Positions 61,855 through 64,000 of a stretch of 64,000 nucleotides of DNA are shown here, piece after piece. Within the stretch, counting starts at the first letter, position 1; every line of letters starts with the position of its first letter. The stretch is from an uncultured Flavobacteriales bacterium (GTDB lineage Bacteria > Bacteroidota > Bacteroidia > Flavobacteriales_D > Parvicellaceae). The DNA lies in contig CALSRM010000003.1 in assembly GCA_943788755.1 (NCBI GenBank), positions 682,001 through 746,000 on the forward strand, in the 5' to 3' direction. The notes under the pieces are model-generated. The model had not been told where the DNA came from. It worked only from the letters and a program-made list of their open reading frames with translations, and did no database searches. The position numbers were made by a program, and so were the translations under genes.

Positions 61855-64000
61855 ATGATTGAACCAAAACCATTTGAAGAAGCAAGCAGAGGACAAGTAC
61901 TCTTCAAATACTTCCTGGTTACTTTGTTTTTATTCGCTACCAGTACAATTTTTTCAGCCGATTATTTTTGGGTTGGAAATTCTGGAAACTGGAACGATAA
62001 TTCTCACTGGTCATTTTCAAGTGGAGGAAACGGTGGTGCAGGTATTCCAACTGCAAATGATGATGTTTATTTTGATGCAAATTCTTTTACAGTTAGTTCT
62101 TTAGTTCAGATTAATAATAATGCTGTTTGTAGAGATATTAATTGGGAGGGAACTCAGGGTTTACAATCAATATCAGGAAATGCTTCGTTAGATATTTATG
62201 GTTCTTTAATTGTTCAGGACGAAATAAAAAACGAATATACAGGCGACATTTATCTTCTTGCTCAATCTGGAAACAAAACCATCAAAGCCGGTCAATTTCA
62301 GTGGCTTTCTGACTTTACAATTAATGGCGGAGCAACTTTTACATTTGAGGATGGTTTGGTTACTACAAAAACGAATTCACTTACTATAGAGCAAGGTACA
62401 TTAATTACAAATGGGAACTTATTGTATACAGGCTCTTTCAAGACCGAATCTAATTTTCAAAAAAACATTTTACTTGGAACATCAACAGTGCGGATATTTG
62501 AAGAATGGGACGTAGAGACAGGGTCAGATATCAGCTTGAATGGAAGTTCTTGTACGCTGGAAATATTGGAATCAATACCTCAAAGCAAAGTTAAAAAGGG
62601 CGACTTTCAATATGGGACAATGACAAATAAAGCTGCCTGTGGAAATGGAATTGATTTTACCGTTGCTATAACTTCAAACTACAATGGTGCAGAAATATCA
62701 TGTAATAATTCGTGTGATGGACAAGTTACTATTACAATTAACGGTGGAGCAGGTGGACCTTATGGTTATCAAATAAATAATAATATAGTTCAGGGGTCTA
62801 ATGTTTTTACGGGCTTGTGTGCAGGAACAGATAATTATACTGTGTATGATTCTTCCCAATTAATTTTTGGAACAGTTTATGAATCTTGCACAGAGTTTGG
62901 GATTGAGATTTCTGCGCCACCTTCCATAGGGATTAACGTGCAGGGGTTTATAGAGCCTACCTGTCCACTGGATTGTGATGGTAGAATTTTTACTAATGTT
63001 GGAGGTGGAACAGGAGTATTAACAATCGAATGGCCTACAATATCTCCTTTTCCTTTTCTTGGTGACGATCCCTCAGGAGCTTGTGCTGGAAATCATGAAG
63101 TTACGGTTACGGATGCTAATCTCTGTACATTTACAACTGATGTAACGCTTACTGACCTCCCTTCAATTGTTCCAACTTTGGTTATTACACCGGTGTCTTG
63201 CAATGGTGTTTGTGATGGAGAAATTTTAGCTTCTGCAACAGGAGGAAATGGAAGTCCATATTCATATGCATGGGATGGAGGAATAACTCCTGCAGATCCT
63301 TTAGCAACAGGTCTTTGTGAAGATTCTACTTATGTCGTTATTGTTACGGATGCATTGGGTTGTTTTGTTAGTGCTTCAGAGACTATGCCAGATAAGGATT
63401 CTATTACTATAGAAATATTAAGTGTTTTAAATCCGCCTTGTTTCGGTGAGTGTACCGGCGAGATATGTTTAACTATCTCAGAAGGGAGTGGGATTTATGA
63501 TCCTCCAGTTTGGGCAATAGGATCATTAGGCAGTTCTTCTACTCCATTTGCTGCCACAGGTGGGGGTAATTGTGCCACAAATTTATGCGCAGGAGTGTTG
63601 TACAAAGTTTATGTAACTGACGATAGTGGATGTACTGATAGTTTGCAATTACCGATGCTAACAGACCCATCAGAGGTAATTATATCTGTTACGGACAATG
63701 CTGACATACTTTGCGCCGGAGATGCAAATGGGTTTTATGATATTACTACCGTAGGCGGTACGACAGGTTACACTTACGAATGGACAGTTGAAACGCCACC
63801 TGGTATTGGGGGAGGAGAATTAATGACAAGTGAAGATCAGTTTGCATTAGATGGAGGTTGTTACCAAGTTGTAGCTACTGACTTTATTGGGTGTACAGAT
63901 ACAGTGGTCCTTTGTGTTACGGAACCTGATTCTATTTTTGCCAATGGCACAATTACAGATAATCTCTGTTCGGGAGTGTTTAATGGAGCTATTGATCAGA
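61855..64000 (+). CDS. Giant SprB-repeat surface adhesin, N-terminal part (runs past window end)
   Basis: Open from ATG 61855 to the window end. A signal peptide (KYFLVTLFLFATSTIFS) follows a short charged start, then a beta-helix-like domain opening YFWVGNSGNWNDNSHWSF, typical of large Bacteroidota adhesins, and from about residue 275 SprB-type repeats with Cys-rich NNSCDGQ, CPLDCDGR, CNGVCDGE, CFGECTGE and TDALGC / TDDSGC. At least seven repeats are visible and no end is seen; the protein is probably very large. Exported by the type IX system; role in adhesion or gliding inferred from the SprB family. Confidence 0.88.
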   Translation, partial: MIEPKPFEEASRGQVLFKYFLVTLFLFATSTIFSADYFWVGNSGNWNDNSHWSFSSGGNGGAGIPTANDDVYFDANSFTVSSLVQINNNAVCRDINWEGTQGLQSISGNASLDIYGSLIVQDEIKNEYTGDIYLLAQSGNKTIKAGQFQWLSDFTINGGATFTFEDGLVTTKTNSLTIEQGTLITNGNLLYTGSFKTESNFQKNILLGTSTVRIFEEWDVETGSDISLNGSSCTLEILESIPQSKVKKGDFQYGTMTNKAACGNGIDFTVAITSNYNGAEISCNNSCDGQVTITINGGAGGPYGYQINNNIVQGSNVFTGLCAGTDNYTVYDSSQLIFGTVYESCTEFGIEISAPPSIGINVQGFIEPTCPLDCDGRIFTNVGGGTGVLTIEWPTISPFPFLGDDPSGACAGNHEVTVTDANLCTFTTDVTLTDLPSIVPTLVITPVSCNGVCDGEILASATGGNGSPYSYAWDGGITPADPLATGLCEDSTYVVIVTDALGCFVSASETMPDKDSITIEILSVLNPPCFGECTGEICLTISEGSGIYDPPVWAIGSLGSSSTPFAATGGGNCATNLCAGVLYKVYVTDDSGCTDSLQLPMLTDPSEVIISVTDNADILCAGDANGFYDITTVGGTTGYTYEWTVETPPGIGGGELMTSEDQFALDGGCYQVVATDFIGCTDTVVLCVTEPDSIFANGTITDNLCSGVFNGAIDQ

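Noticed and set aside
61859-62104. 81-codon frame on the plus strand at the start of the giant adhesin
   Set aside because: It is an off-frame reading of the adhesin gene starting at 61855; the other frame is open to the window end and has a signal peptide and repeats.

Overview
The window is AT-rich chromosomal DNA of a member of the Bacteroidota, most likely a free-living, probably marine, relative of the Flavobacteriales. The evidence is the many secreted proteins with type IX secretion (T9SS) C-terminal sorting domains or gliding-motility (CHU_C-type) C-termini, SprB-type repeats, TAnnTTTG -7 promoter elements, weak or absent Shine-Dalgarno sequences, and the conserved Bacteroidota order ftsX - DUF3098 - uppP - truB - queA. 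The order-level placement is inference.

Layout. 1-8.7 kb: a truncated TPR/SpoIIE phosphatase sensor, an AlkB-like dioxygenase, tRNA-Phe, a frameshifted SGNH hydrolase, a histidine kinase overlapping gpmI (glycolysis, frameshifted) and a choice-of-anchor-L adhesin. 8.8-18 kb: M20 dipeptidase with a small LEA-type lipoprotein, polyprenyl diphosphate synthase, a glycosyltransferase, a frameshifted M14 carboxypeptidase, a zinc-ribbon protein, and a TetR regulator paired with an ABC1/UbiB-like kinase. 18-20.9 kb: an accessory patch on the minus strand with a GT2 glycosyltransferase, a barrel-like secreted protein and an unknown two-TM protein. The last is packaged exactly like an integron gene cassette: its stop codon lies inside an attC-like hairpin site, its start codon lies 11 bp after a second GTTAGGT core, and no integrase is in the window. 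20.9-32.2 kb: a lamin-tail/T9SS protein, asd, two Calx-beta repeat giants with near-identical 3' ends, and a secreted protein of about ten internal repeats. 32.3-38.1 kb: rlmN, queA, truB, uppP, DUF3098, ftsX (envelope and translation housekeeping) and a YceI lipoprotein. 38.1-44.4 kb: DUF2339 membrane protein, a CsgG-like protein with a recent 209-bp duplication of its promoter and 5' end, hflX, and a cytochrome c / membrane protein pair. 44.5-54.4 kb: two amidohydrolase-family proteins, a MORN lipoprotein, hemW, small lipoproteins, a cyclase-family hydrolase, an Lrp/AsnC regulator and uvrC (apparently with a non-ATG start). 54.4-64 kb: a SprB-repeat adhesin, rnr, a PolB-type exonuclease, rnhA, a quinone-oxidoreductase-like protein, a SCO protein, and the start of a giant SprB-repeat adhesin that runs off the window.

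At least five genes, including the housekeeping genes gpmI, uppP and rlmN, are each split by one single-base frameshift, several in homopolymers. Assembly indels are the simplest explanation, so these genes are probably intact in the cell. The most unusual items are the cassette-like locus at 20.07-20.78 kb, where an RNA hairpin could mask the start codon, and the promoter/5'-gene tandem duplication at 41.67-42.08 kb.
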